From Bettongia penicillata ogilbyi (lineage: Eukaryota > Chordata > Mammalia > Diprotodontia > Potoroidae): a DNA stretch of 64,000 nucleotides. Below the pieces are notes generated by a model. The model searched no databases. It had not been told where the DNA came from and saw only the letters and a program-made list of their open reading frames with translations. The stretch lies in assembly GCA_023548195.1 (NCBI GenBank), contig JAJHZJ010000220.1:1433279-1497278 (forward strand), written 5' to 3'. The position numbers were made by a program, and so were the translations under genes. This document shows, in pieces, positions 10,639-21,830 of this stretch (the first letter of the stretch is position 1; each line of letters begins with the position of its first letter).

Positions 10639-12652
10639 CGTTGCTGTCCTTCATTTTCGAAGAGGATCAAAATGACATCACCATGATAAAGTGAAATTAC
10701 AGTGTGTGGGACTATGACTGATCAGACCAATATGAGCTTGGAATGCTCTACCACAGGTTGGGCACAGATAGTCCATATGAATTTTTGGAGTGGATAATCC
10801 AAATTTGCGCATCATACGTTTACTTCATACTGGCTCAACTCTGTTTTGCTCATAGAGCACAGCACCTTTTATGATGTGGGAACACCATGGTGAGTGGTCT
10901 TGTACCAGTGTCCCCCATGTTGCACAGTCAAATCCAAAGTTCTTGAGAGACACCTTGAGAGTGTCCTTTTATTGCTTCTTCTGACCACCATGTGATCGCC
11001 TGCCCTATGTGAGTTCTCCATAAAAGTCTTTTTGCCAAGCGTATATTTTGCATTCGAACATCATGGCCAGCCAATCGGAGCTGCTCTCTCTGAGGCATAG
11101 TCTGAATGCTTGGCAGTTCAGCTCGAGCAAGGATTTCAGTGTCTGATACCTTACTCTGTCAGGTGATCCTCAGAATCTTCCTAAGAGTTTCCTGGAATGG
11201 CTTTCGTAGACTGTCCATGTCTCACAGGCATGCAACAATGAGGTCAACACAATGACTCTGTAGACCTTCAGTTTGGTAGTCAGTCTAATACCTCTTCTCT
11301 CAAACTTTTCTTCAGAGTCTCCCAAACTCTGACCTAGCTCTTGCAATGTATTTGTCAACCTCATTGTCAGTATGCACATCCCTGCAAAGTACACTATCAA
11401 GGTAAGTAAGCTTATCCACAGCATTCAAAATTTCTCCATTTGCAATCAATGGTTCTACCTATGGATGGTGTGATGGTGGCTGATGGAGCACAAGTGTTTT
11501 CTTGGTGTTAATTAGTGGGCCAAAATTAGCACAGGCAGCAGAGAATTGATCCATAGTTTCTTACATCTCAGCTTCAGAGACTATATTGAGTTAACAATCA
11601 CCTGCAAACAGAAAATCATGCACCAATACTCCCTCCATTTTGATCTTGGATTGTAGCCTTTTCAAATTTAAGAACTTACTATCGGTATGGTAGTTGACCT
11701 TGATGCCATGTTCATTCTCATTGAAAGCATTTGACAACAACTGAAAACTCATGCTAAAAATCATAGGAGCAAGCACACAGCCCTGTTTCACTCCATAGTG
11801 ACTGGGAAGGCACAAGAGCATTGTCCACTATCCAAAAAGCAGGCAAACATGTCATCATGAAATTGACATACAGTACTGATTAACTTCTGCAGGCAGCCAT
11901 ATTTTGACATAATTTTTCATAAGCCTTCATGACTAACAGTATCAAAGGCCTTGGTCAGATCTACAAATGTTTTGTACACATGTCTGTTCTGCCTCTGACA
12001 TGTCTCCTGGAGTTGTCAGGCAGCAAACACCATATTGACTCTTCCTTGACTCTTTGTGAAGCCACACTGGTTTTAAGGTATATGACCATCTTCCAGGTGA
12101 AAGATCAGTCTATTAAGGAGGACTCTAGCAAGAATTTTCCCAGCAATGACTAAGAGAGAGATCTCCTGTGATTGTCGCAGGATAATCTATTTCTTTTACC
12201 TTTATAGAGATGGACAATGGAGGCATCCTTGAACTCCTGGGGGATAACTTCCTCATGATATATAAGCTGGAAAATTTCAGTCAGCTTTTGTATGAACAAT
12301 GATGCCCCTCTCTTGTAAATCTCAGCTGGAATAGAAACAGCACCAGGTGCTTTGCCACATGAAAGGGGCCTAACAGTCCTGAAAACCTCTTCTTCAGTTG
12401 GAATCAGCTGAGAAGGGTTTGACTTCAATGTGAAGTAAACAGTCAATGGCCTAACATTGATGATGGTCTGTTGACAACACTATGAAAATATTCAGTCCAT
12501 CTCTCTAGTATCATGTCTTTATCACTAGTCAATGTAGCTCCATCAGCGCTGAGTAGTTGTGATGCACCATAGACTTTTGGTCTACACATAGCTTTCAGGG
12601 AATCTTAAAAGCGCTTTGGATTTTTACTCTCAGCGTAAAACAAGTACTCACA
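10639..12652 (-). mobile_element. RTE-clade LINE, 5'-truncated
   Basis: About 2 kb of minus-strand LINE whose 3' end is at 10639 (plus strand 'gttgctgtccttcattttcg'). It contains reverse-transcriptase pieces in the correct order. It is 5'-truncated near 12650 and is flanked by short similar bases (caaagt at the left, near 10635, and at the right, near 12653), which may be the target duplication. The 3' end is shared with the RTE-tailed SINEs of this window, the usual sign that the LINE mobilises the SINE. Confidence 0.8.
11170..12446 (-). pseudogene. RTE-type reverse transcriptase, broken
   Basis: Three minus-strand pieces read in order. The piece at 12150-12446 has the RT fingers motif CGKAPGAVSIPAEIYKRG. 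The piece at 11591-11821 has the motif GVKQGCVLAPMIFSM and then FLFAGDC, where active RTs have F-A-D-D; the second position of the Asp pair is read as Gly-Asp, so a metal-binding Asp is lost. The piece at 11170-11424 has the C-terminal KVYRVIVLTSLLHACETWTV typical of the RTE clade. Frameshifts and stops separate the pieces. The endonuclease domain is missing because of 5' truncation. It cannot be active. Confidence 0.85.
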
Positions 12653-12955
12653 AAGTAAAATCCTATCCACATCCTGATAAAGAACTGATGGACTCTGAAT
12701 GCAGATTGAAGCACTTTTTTCACTTATTTTAGTCTTCTATTCTGTTTCTTCTCATGTATATGTATGTATATGTGACTAAGATGGAAATATGTTTTACATA
12801 ATAATGCACATATAACATATCAAATTGCCTATCTTTCTAGGAAGAGAGGAGGGGAGGAAAGGAGTATGAAAAAATTGGGGACCCGAAATCTTCTTGAAGT
12901 GCATGCTAAAATTGTCTTGACATGTAATTGCAGGAAAGTAAAATGCTACTTAAAA

Positions 12956-14074
12956 TACTTGTCTCTTGTGTGGGACACTTTCAGGCATTTGGAATTCAAA
13001 CTATATCACTGAATTCATAGTCCACAAGGCAATACCATCATCCTTACTTGGTTTACATCCTCACTATGTGAACATATAGCCATGAAAGTAAAGACAACTG
13101 TTATCCTTCCCCCAAATATGGTTTTTAGATTATATCATTTCAGTTTCTGAAAAAGTGACCAAATTGGTAAAAGAAATGAAAAGATTTTCATTGTGCAGGA
13201 GGTGACACTTGTATGTTTAATGGAATTAGCAAAAGCATAAAAATACAAGCCCCAAGCCAATCACACACCTTACTAATTGTAAGACTACGCACTCAACTAC
13301 CCATCTAAACACCACTCATCCTTTCCCAAGTCTCTTGCCATTTTGATCTTTTGTAAGTTAAAAATTGTCATACCATGTTACTTATTGACTGTGTATGTCA
13401 GAAAGGTGGTAGCTGGATTCAGAAGTCCCACGAGGGCTAATTATCTAAGGAAAGTCATGCCTTTTCATGACTTCCCTAGATGGCTTTGCATAAAATTAGT
13501 TTTCTCTACTTCAAGGCTGTCTTTACCTGATCACTAGTAGATACAACTCAGATGCAGGAATGCCTTTTCCCCTTCAGATTCTTTTTGAGGTTCCTAGTTG
13601 AGAAAATTTTCCCAATATCACTATTATTTTGAGAATTCTAGTAAAAATGATAAAAACTAATCACCAGTGAACTATGCATTTCATTTTAATTCTTGTATAA
13701 AATGTTAAGTTACTAAAACTAATAAATAACTTTAAGTACATAAACACACATGGAGGTAGACCTCATACAACTGCTGCCCAAATCCAAAGAACACATACAA
13801 ATATGTCCCTCACTGGCATCAAGGATATGCAGAAGTTCCAGTTTCCTTTTTATTTGGTAAGATGCCAATGAAAAGTTCTTTCTTTCACCAAAATATTTCC
13901 CCAATAATGTAGAAATTTCTTTAAGACATATTATTTTGAATTCAACAACTTTATCCTAAGATGTCTTATTTTAAATGAAAATATTTCAGAGGAGAAATAA
14001 AGCATTAATATATTATAATTTCACCCCATTTTTCAGTTTATATTTGCAATTTGGGATTGTGAATGTAACTTTGT
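12956..14074. other. Intergenic, nothing recognised
   Basis: No coding region or clear repeat. Bases 13220-13550 are less AT-rich and contain a TATA-like 'cataaaaata' at about 13237, which might be part of an old LTR, but no ends could be matched. Confidence 0.35.
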
Positions 14075-14170
14075 TCTTGAAGTTAGGAAAACTTGGGTTC
14101 ACTTGTGACCTCTGACATGTATTCACAGTTGTGTGATCCTCAGCATGTGCATCAATCAGTGCCCTAAATA
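14075..14170 (+). mobile_element. tRNA/CORE-type SINE fragment
   Basis: Carries 'ggaaaacttgggttcacttg' and 'cagttgtgtgatcctcagca', the worn head and core of the SINE/MIR consensus ('agacctgggttcaaatc ... gctgtgtgaccttgg'). Confidence 0.45.
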
Positions 14171-14877
14171 TTGAGAGCAAGAAAAGATTATGTTAGAAAA
14201 CTAAATATTACAATTGAAAAAGATATTAAAAGATAATTTAGTCTAATATTTGCCCTAAAATAGGACCATAATTGATATGCTCTGTGGGATACATACATAT
14301 ATACATGCATATGTGTGTATGTATACAAAAGTATATATATTATTATGTATGTGTATATGTATAAGTTTTAATTACCCATATTCATGGTTCATCATCTACA
14401 CATTTCATTTGCTCTCACCTCACTTTGACTTTAAGTTAAATTATGGGTTTTCTAGCACTGCCCATAATTATTTTCTAAAATTTGTGTAGTGCTGTTGGGT
14501 TGAGAGAATAGATAGGCGAGAGGCACAAACTAGTTTGTACAAAAAGAAGAGAGTGAATGGAAAATTGAATAAAATAAAATTTCTATCTTTCTCAGATTAA
14601 ATAGATGTCAATACATAATACACATGTACCATAAAATTTTGATGGACTATTCATTTTTAAAAAATTATCTATACACATGCTACCTCAAACTTTATGCTGT
14701 ACACATTCAATGATATAATATCAGTGGCCTATTTGAAGCAATATATAGAATATAGCCCTTGCTAACATTATCCCTTTTCTTGAATTTAGTCAAAGGTTGA
14801 ATATTTTAGATTCATAACACTGTTGGATAGCAATTGTACAGCAACTACTTTGAGGAGTAACAAAGTATAAGCAAAAG
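14171..14877. other. Intergenic, AT-rich, with short tetranucleotide-like repeats
   Basis: Nothing was recognised except a stretch rich in ATAC/ATGT at 14285-14360. The 70-codon frame at 14277-14489 is partly a translation of that repeat. Confidence 0.4.
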
Positions 14878-15010
14878 TATTGTCCTGGGAGTCAGAAGAT
14901 CTGTGAAAGAAGCCTCCAAACCTTAGCTTCCATTTACAAGTCACATGACCAGGTAAATCATAACATTTGATCTTTTATTTTCTCATCAATAAAATGTGGA
15001 ATATGATAAT
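14878..15010 (+). mobile_element. MIR-like SINE
   Basis: Carries 'tgtcctgggagtcagaagat', then 'aagtcacatgaccaggtaaa' and 'attttctcatcaataaaatg', the order and orientation of the MIR/therian CORE-SINE consensus. It is diverged. Confidence 0.55.
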
Positions 15011-15049
15011 TGTCTTTCTAAAATCATACATATATTATCATTACATTAT

Positions 15050-15235
15050 TGTAATTTTGGTACAATGAAAAGAAACCTTTCGTTAGAATATGAGGACCTG
15101 GGTTTAAATCTTGACTCTGATGATTGCTATCTTTTTGGTGTGGGTCAAGTCACCTCCCTTAGCCTCTATTCCCTCATCTATAAAATGAAAGAATTGGATT
15201 AAATGGACTGAGAAGCCCCTGATAGTTCTAGATAT
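15050..15235 (+). mobile_element. MIR/therian CORE-SINE
   Basis: Carries 'gaggacctgggtttaaatct', 'tgggtcaagtcacctccctt', 'ccctcatctataaaatgaaa' and a 3' end like 'cccctgatagttctagat'. It is well preserved from head to tail. The 68-codon frame across it is not a gene. Confidence 0.75.
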
Positions 15236-15416
15236 ATTATATTTTCATCTTAAGATCTTCACTTATTTACCAATTATCTAACATATCTATCTGTTGTCTA
15301 CCATATTATCTAGCATATCTAATTTCCAATAACTTATTTTGATTTTGTCTTCCTGAAAGAATTAAGAAGAATGATTAGGAGAGAGATGATTTTTTGTTTA
15401 ATCATTTTTCATTTCT

Positions 15417-15625
15417 TTCTGATTTTTCATGATCCCTTTTAGGGTTTTCTTGGTAAATATACTGAATTGGTTTGCCATTTCCTTCTCTAGCTTATTTTAC
15501 ACATGAGGAAACTGAGACAGATGGGGTTAAATGAATTGCCCAAGGTCACAAGCCAATAAGTGAGGCTGGATTTGAACTAAGGCCTTCCTGTCTCCTGTCA
15601 TGACACTATCCGCTGTTCTACCTTA
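15417..15625 (-). mobile_element. tRNA/CORE-type SINE
   Basis: Reverse-complement blocks 'ttttagggttttcttggtaa', 'ttggtttgccatttccttct', 'catgaggaaactgagacaga', 'ttgcccaaggtcacaagcca' and 'ggatttgaactaaggccttc'. It is one of the better-preserved copies. Confidence 0.88.
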
Positions 15626-15734
15626 TGTGACCCTATTTCTCATATTAACACATGAAGAAATATTTTGTATCCATCTGCCTCTTTTTCATTATATTTCATT
15701 CCATGGTGTATGTATCTGCATCTATCTGAATCTA

Positions 15735-15785
15735 TATCTATCTCTATCTATATATAATTTTTTATCTAAATCTATATCTATGTAG
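15735..15785 (+). repeat. Degenerate (TATC)n microsatellite
   Basis: A mixture of TATC and AATC units ('tatctatctctatctatata'). Confidence 0.7.
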
Positions 15786-16854
15786 GTATCACTATAAGCT
15801 ATAACTACTTATAGTTACATATATGTGTGAGTATATACTTCCATTAAGCTTTAATAAGGATATTTTTTCCACCATTCTACCTTTATTAGGATAATGATAC
15901 CCCAAAGCTCTATTTTTTCTTGCAAGTCTAGTTTGCTTTTACATTTAATGTAACACAATATCACTAAACATACCCTGTTTCAACATCCTTTATTCAACTA
16001 CCTACATTTTTTATTTTTTCTGAACTCATCACATTAGACTGCCCATCCATTATTTTTAAAGAGGTGGAGGCACATATTTGACTTATATTATAGAAAAATA
16101 TAATTTTGATATACCTTGCACCTAATTAAACTTGAAAAATCAGAATTGTGTCAGCACAAGTCCAGTACAGATAGAAGAGAGTGATTGTTTCTCTAATGGG
16201 ATGTAAGTCTTTATCCCAAAGGATCCAAAGAAAGATAACCGAAATTAAAAAAAATCCTCAGTAAGACAGATTAGTCACTAAATAGGAGAAATGTAATTTT
16301 ACTGGAAATCATTTAACTGCAGGAATAGAACAATAAACTCTCACTAATGATTCAAATTATTACAATACCAACATTTAAAACAATCTAAATTAGGACCCAA
16401 ATAACTAGTAAATATGGTTATCTTAAAGTGTGGAGCAGATAGAGTGATCACTTGTGAACAGATATAGCTTGAAGTTAGTGTGACTGAAAGATCCATGTAT
16501 TGTCTAGCCTCTAACTTTTTACTCTGATAATTGACTAATTTTGTAACTTTGAGTGTCCTCTTACAGTTGAGGGAAGAGGTGCTTTCAAATGATGATTATA
16601 TTGTTGTCAAGTCCCATTCATACATAATTTCTGGACTCATCTTTTTACATTCTTCGCTAATTTTTAGAAGATAGTCTTGCATGGAATTTCATATCTTCGT
16701 TTATTGCAATGGAATGAGAGAAAACAATCAGACTCAATTTCTGATGGTGTTTACTAAATTTCATCTGTATTTTTGAATTTGACTTTTTGAGTTGTAATTG
16801 ACATTTTGGTCAACTATGACTATATTTTGTACATGAAAAATACACTTCTTTTTT
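15786..16854. other. Intergenic, nothing recognised
   Basis: AT-rich sequence without supported coding frames, RNA genes or recognisable repeat blocks. Confidence 0.45.
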
Positions 16855-17125
16855 TTTAGATTCTTTCATTCTTTTAAGTCTCAATTCAGGAGATCCTTCC
16901 TAAAAGAATCCGTTCTGAGTGTCATTCATTATTAATATTCTCTTCCTCCTCAAATTGTCTTTTATTTAATTACTAATGGATATGTTATATGACATCCAAT
17001 AGAATTTATGTTCATAAAATGCAGTGGCTGTTTTCCATGTTGACTCTACCCTAGAATCTAGCACAGTACGTGTCTCGGATATAGTCAATGCTTGATAAGT
17101 ACTGGTTGAATAAATTTAATGAATC
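16855..17125 (+). mobile_element. L2 LINE 3' end
   Basis: Typical L2 tail order: 'aggagatccttcctaaaaga', the block 'ctagaatctagcacagtacg' and the final 'agtactggttgaataaattt'. This is an ancient, immobile mammalian LINE relic. Confidence 0.7.
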
Positions 17126-18097
17126 CCAAACTGTACCTTTTTGTAAAACTATTGCTTCAAGAGATATGAAATATATCTAGAAGTACACCTACTTGATTAC
17201 AACTACTTCTATTACAGGATAAAACATGAATAGAGTGGAGAATTGCAAGGAAGATAGTGTATATTTTAGGTTGAATCTTCTGAGCTAGACTTTACTCAGG
17301 CCAGTTCCCCTGACAGATTTTATTTTACATTGGAAGCTAATGAGTTGCTTGTATAATAAATGAAGATTTACTTAGTCATAGAAGTAGAAGAATATTCAAC
17401 AATAACATACTTGAACCCACCATTAGCTGGAGCAGATGAACAAGTTCTTATGCTTACAATAAATCCATCACAGAATTTCAACCAAATATCAAAAGGGTCA
17501 GAAGTTCTTTGTGGTTGTTTTTAACTCAGGCAAATGGAAGGTTTTGTTACCAAACCGAGCTTTCAGTCTCTTGAGTCAATCAAATCTCGAACAAGTTTCA
17601 ATACTTTTAAGAAAAAACAAATATCCAAACAAAACTCCCCACCCCATAAAAACACCTTAGTTTTCTTTTTGTAGAGATTGAGGGGACAGAATTGAGATAT
17701 TGTTCCCATTACAAATGTATTGACGGTTCTGGAAATATATAAGCTGAAGAAAGGATACATAATCAGGGCACAATACATATCTTTCATTTTGCAAGAGTGA
17801 CTGATTCAGTTAAATGTAGCAATTTCACTAGAGTGGCAAAATTACTAGACTTCACTTAGGAAAGTTTCCAGGTGAGGAAAATCTGCACCTTAACAGGGAC
17901 ATGGTACCATCATTTAGAAACCACCTATTTCTCATGTCTGTTTCCTTTAACTGGTCTTTAAAGATGAAGGGGGAACAAAGACTGGAATTTAAAGAAAAAT
18001 ATTGTAAATTTGGATTCATTGTAAGACAATACTTTGAATTAACTAAAACTTTCAATGTCATAGTAAAGTACTTAGAAAGTAATGAATTTAATATCAT
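17126..18097. other. Intergenic, nothing recognised
   Basis: The frames at 17563-17787 (-), 17852-18112 (-) and 17901-18128 (+) overlap each other on opposite strands and show no family resemblance. Confidence 0.4.
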
Positions 18098-18150
18098 TGG
18101 TTGTTTAGACATTTTCAGTTATGTCTAACTCTTTGAATTCATTTTGTAGG
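18098..18150 (-). mobile_element. SINE 3' end fragment
   Basis: 'ttgtttagacattttcagtt' and 'atgtctaactctttgaattc' match the 3' end of the common SINE as seen at 28490 ('ttttcagtcatgtccaactc'). Confidence 0.5.
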
Positions 18151-18170
18151 TAGATTAGTTTAATGTAGAA

Positions 18171-19720
18171 CAGGCCTGCACAACTTGGTAGTAAGTAGGG
18201 GCCCAAATTATATCTATACCTCATGGGAGCACAGATAGGATTTTAGTGGCTTACTTTTCAAGTAAAGATACAATTAGTGATTAAACTCTTTTGCAAATAA
18301 ACCATATTTTGAAAGGGGAAATTTCAATAACTATCAATTAATTATATTTATTAAGATTTTTATTTTTCATGAAATCACACTAATGTGAAAAATCATGTTT
18401 TAATAAATTTTTTCAGGTTTTCTTGCTGTTTACATTTAGTTAATTGGACATGTTACATTCCTTGACAGCAATTAGTTTCTCGTAATCCAGAATCATGTTT
18501 GAAATCAATGTCATCAAAATGTCTTCCAAGAGTTCATCAGAGCTGATCATTGCTTGTTTGTATTCAAGTTCATAATGGGGAAAGTTTGTTCAGATACTCA
18601 TGAATGTGTTAAAAATGTGTAAATCACCATCTCGCAGATTTTTAAACTTTCCTTTGTCCAAACTGGACAAGTTTTGAATGCTGCTTTCTCTGTATTTATT
18701 CCTATATATTATTGAGTTCTGAGGTTCAAAAACCTCTAGCTGTAAATGCATGGGGAGTTCCTGTGAATCCACAGAGAAAGGATCTTCAATTAACTTAAAT
18801 TTAATGCCATATTCTTTGGATAGTGCCAAGTTTCTGTCAAACTGCTGAATCAAAAGTTCAATTTCATTTGAACATTGTTCTTCTAAGTCAGCATGCTTAC
18901 TCAGTGGAATGTTTCATATATATAGTAAAGTGACACATTTCTCCCTTTGATCAGTTGATTTTGGAATAGCCTCAGTTTCATTTTGAAAGTCTTTAATGCA
19001 GCAAGAATTTGAAAAATAAATTGGCTTTTCCCTTGAAGGTGTAAATTCAATTCAGTTAGATCACCTGTGATGTCATATAAAAGTACACATTGTTCCAAAC
19101 TTCATTATGCAGATCTGGGAAATTTTTTTGACTCATTCTCTGAGAATTCAATGATTTCTTCCTTGAGAGCAACAAAACACTGCAATACTTTTCCATGTCT
19201 CAATCAGCACACTTCTCTGTGATAGAATACTCTTCCACAAGAGTTACTGTACCAAGGTTTTCCCTACATGTGGATGGAGCACCATCAGTGCAAATAGCCA
19301 TGAGATTTCAAACGTTATGTTTAACTTTTCAGTTACACCCTTGTTCACTTGATTTGAGATTTCTTCTCAAGGAGTTTGACCTCAAATGGAATACAAAACA
19401 GCCTACTCAATAAATTCAAATTTGTCATTGATATGTCAAATGAAAATTAGAAGTCGAGCAGTATCTGTCAAATCAGTGCTTTCATCCATTGCTAAATAAT
19501 AATAGCTGAATTTGTTTGCCTTACGATTTAACTGCTCATTAAGGTTATTGACTGTATCAGCTACTCTTCACCACATTCATACAGGAGAAATATGTTCTCA
19601 TAAATATTATTTTTATTGGTCCATAATCCAGAAACTTCCATCAGCAAACACTTCTCTGTGAAGTCATCTTTGATAAAATGACATGGGTGGATAAGTAACC
19701 CTGAAAAAGGCTCAGCAAAC
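18171..19720 (-). mobile_element. hAT DNA transposon, truncated
   Basis: One end begins caggcctgcacaacttgg at 18171, a sequence typical of hAT terminal inverted repeats (CAG start). A minus-strand hAT transposase relic follows. The opposite TIR was not found; the other end is lost near 19720, where a different repeat begins. A processed copy of a domesticated hAT gene would lack the TIR, so a genuine transposon is favoured. Confidence 0.6.
18590..19720 (-). pseudogene. hAT-family transposase, broken
   Basis: Minus-strand frames spell the C-terminal half of a hAT (ZBED/GTF2IRD2-like) transposase. From the 5' side: NKFSYYYLAMDESTDLTDTA near 19500, which contains the catalytic-region DEST motif; a CTDGAPS motif near 19290; VLQCFVALKEEIIEFS near 19170; LTELNLHLQGKSQFIFQILA in the frame 19098-18901; and ELPMHLQLEVFEPQ in the frame 18853-18590. 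The order matches the family, and the last block precedes the usual hAT dimerisation region. Stops and frameshifts between blocks show it is inactive. The N-terminal BED zinc finger is not present. Functional relatives are either mobile transposases or domesticated nuclear proteins. Confidence 0.8.
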
Positions 19721-19724
19721 AATG

Positions 19725-19910
19725 CAGGAAATATGCTGGTTTTCCCTTTATTAAGTACATATATTTACTAAGTACTTATGTTAATTAGGTATTTCCTTTA
19801 TTACTCCTTGTACCTGGCATTGTGCTAACCAAGGAGGATTTAAAAAAAGGTAAACAAAGTTCCTACCTCTAAGGAGCTTGAAATGTAATTTACCTACATG
19901 GGCAAATCCC
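19725..19910 (-). mobile_element. Old interspersed repeat (size-balanced 'tgtgctaa' type)
   Basis: Contains 'tttattaagtacatatattt', 'ggcattgtgctaaccaagga' and 'cctctaaggagcttgaaatg', matching the order in the copies at 21650 and 58965. I recognise the pattern as a common mammalian repeat but cannot name the family. Strand is uncertain. Confidence 0.45.
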
Positions 19911-20380
19911 AGTCCCTCTGCACCTTCTCACCTTAATTCTTGTACATATTTTAATTGTAAACCATTCATAACAAACTCATTCAATAAACTGCATGCCTTC
20001 CTCAGTTTTTTTTCTTTTCAAGAATACATAGTATTTTAACACTTATCTCTTACCACTCATTCTAGGTGCTTGACCTAACTGCCTCATTTTCCTTTCATCC
20101 AAGATGAAAATACATCTTAAGTCACTTAATACGCAAATCACCATTATTAAGATGCTACAACATTTTTGTATGAAATGTTGATTCCTTATAGATTGTGACA
20201 ATCCATTGTATATAATCAGGGATCAATATGCACCAAAATTACTTTAGTGTTTGAAGGATATATAATTTTGTTATTTTGGGTTTTACAATAGATATTGATA
20301 CATAACCTGCAGTTAATTTTATGGAGGTTTTGCTGTGTTTTTCATTACCTATCACTGAAATGTACAAACATGCATTAGGG
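19911..20380. other. Intergenic, nothing recognised
   Basis: AT-rich, with no supported features. Confidence 0.4.
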
Positions 20381-20865
20381 TTTATCGGCTGGGTTTCTTT
20401 TTTATGGACTATGCCTTAAATTCAAATAACTCCGACTCTCATTGATTGGTCAACAATAGGTCTCAGCCCAAGCCTACCTTGGTCATTGTTTGGATTCTGA
20501 TGGCTCAGAGTGAGTATAAATAGAAATTATTTCTATTTTGACCAGCAACCCTGAGGATTTTTCCCTCTCAGATTGATTTTATTTTATTTTTTGATTAAAT
20601 AAAAGGGGCCATTCTTTGTGTCATTTTTTATCTCACCTTAATCACTAAATGGATATTGCCTCAGGCAAACTGAGACATGGAAAGATATAAGCTTAAAAAG
20701 GCCAAGGCCTTCCACTATATTTGGCATCATCACCAGTCATTCTGATTTCTGTTTTGTCACTGGAACTCTTCTCTGGAGAAGAGAGTAAGACTGGTAATTT
20801 TAACCAGTCTTCCTTCACTTAAATATAATTCACTGATGTAAAAGCAAGTACTTGACACATCCAGG
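20381..20865 (+). mobile_element. LTR-like module joined to an RTE-tailed SINE head
   Basis: Bases 20440-20610 have a promoter-like layout: a possible CCAAT-type 'gattggtca' at 20445, 'gagtataaatag' (TATA) near 20512 and 'ttaaataaaagg' (AATAAA) near 20597. From about 20600 the sequence matches 31430-31580, including 'ggccattct', 'tcactaaatgg', 'gccaaggccttccac' and 'ctggagaagagagtaagact'. The SINE sequence then breaks off at about 20865 and its tail resumes at 21490. Confidence 0.5.
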
Positions 20866-20951
20866 ATTGCCTGCTATCAGAACTTTTTTGGTCTGCTTTC
20901 CTAAAAGGAAAGGTAACTGTTGAGGGGTCAACAATCATTTTTATCAAGCAT

Positions 20952-20966
20952 AACATATATACATAC

Positions 20967-21003
<37 letters not shown>

Positions 21004-21056
21004 TATATATATATATATACATATATATATACATATATATGTATATATATATACAC
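20952..21056 (+). repeat. (TA)n/(CATA)n microsatellite
   Basis: About 100 bases of ATAC, CATATA and TA units. A 100-codon minus-strand frame over it is an alternating Tyr-Ile/Tyr-Val translation and not a protein. Confidence 0.9.
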
Positions 21057-21389
21057 AATTCACTTACTTCAAGGGAAAAAGTCAGCACCCTGAACTTCAG
21101 AGAAAATAAAGAGAAGATCAACAGACTTGGCTACCAGGTGCTTGACCATAAGCAATACATATATCACAGCACAATAGAAATATCCAAATGTCTGAGTATA
21201 ATTGCATGGTTACCAGAAAGAGAAGCACTGGCATCTGAGTTTTCAAAACTGGGAGACTGTTTGCTGCTTCCCAGAATCACATGTGGCACACATACCTTAT
21301 TCCAAAAACTAAGCCCTTAAGTAAGACTTTACCTCAGAGTATCTATAAGCTTTTCTGAGCCAGAGGCCATCACAACCCTTGAGAATCAG

Positions 21390-21570
21390 TGTCTCATTAA
21401 AAAGAGGTGTGAGTCTTCCTACAAATCACCTGTAATCAAATTCCCTTAGTGGGCAGACCCATTAATAGATGGGAAAGATCTTTAATCTCATTAGCATTAC
21501 TAGTTGTAAATCATGACAACTCCTCGTGGATGTCATGGTCTTCTTTGGGAACAAAGGACAAACAATAATG
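21390..21570 (+). mobile_element. Tail of the interrupted RTE-tailed SINE
   Basis: From about 21490, 'gttgtaaatcatgacaactc' and 'gtcatggtcttctttgggaa' followed by 'caaaggacaaacaataatg' are the 3' end of the SINE that broke off near 20865. Between the two lie roughly 620 bases that include the TA-rich microsatellite. The stretch 21390-21490 ('gggcagacccattaatagat') is of uncertain origin. Confidence 0.5.
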
Positions 21571-21649
21571 AAAACATTGGCCATATAGGATGTAACAACC
21601 TTGGTCATATGATGAAACCAAACCTTCCAGCTATCTTAGTTGCCTTACA

Positions 21650-21830
21650 TTCTCTTGATGAGTCAATATGCAACAATTCAGTCAACAAACATTAATCAAT
21701 TGATTACTACATGGCAGAAATTGGGCTAAGCACTGGAAATACAAATATGAGGAAAAAAAAACCGAAATACAGTCTCTGCCCTCAATAAGCTCACATTCTA
21801 ATAGGGAAGATGATATATAAAAGGAAGCTG
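21650..21830 (+). mobile_element. Old interspersed repeat, same family as 19725 and 58965
   Basis: Carries 'tcaacaaacattaatcaatt', 'tgggctaagcactggaaata', 'cagtctctgccctcaataag' and 'ctcacattctaatagggaag'. The pattern is common in mammalian genomes but I cannot name the family. Confidence 0.55.

Larger units (their letters stand above)
10437..12955 (+). mobile_element. L1 3' end split by an RTE LINE
   Basis: The left part, 10437-10638, carries 'atggaatgctattgtgcaat', 'gatgcaaggtgaaatgagca' and 'tcagctcttctcagcaaaac'. The right part, about 12653-12955, carries on with 'tatccacatcctgataaaga', 'tgaatgcagattgaagcact' and 'gatggaaatatgttttacat', then the L1 end near 12940. The consensus order is continuous once the RTE block at 10639-12652 is removed, so the RTE inserted into a pre-existing L1 tail. 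Confidence 0.75.

Noticed and set aside
20819..21121. A 100-codon minus-strand frame
   Set aside because: Its middle is a Tyr-Ile/Tyr-Val translation of the TA/CATA repeat.
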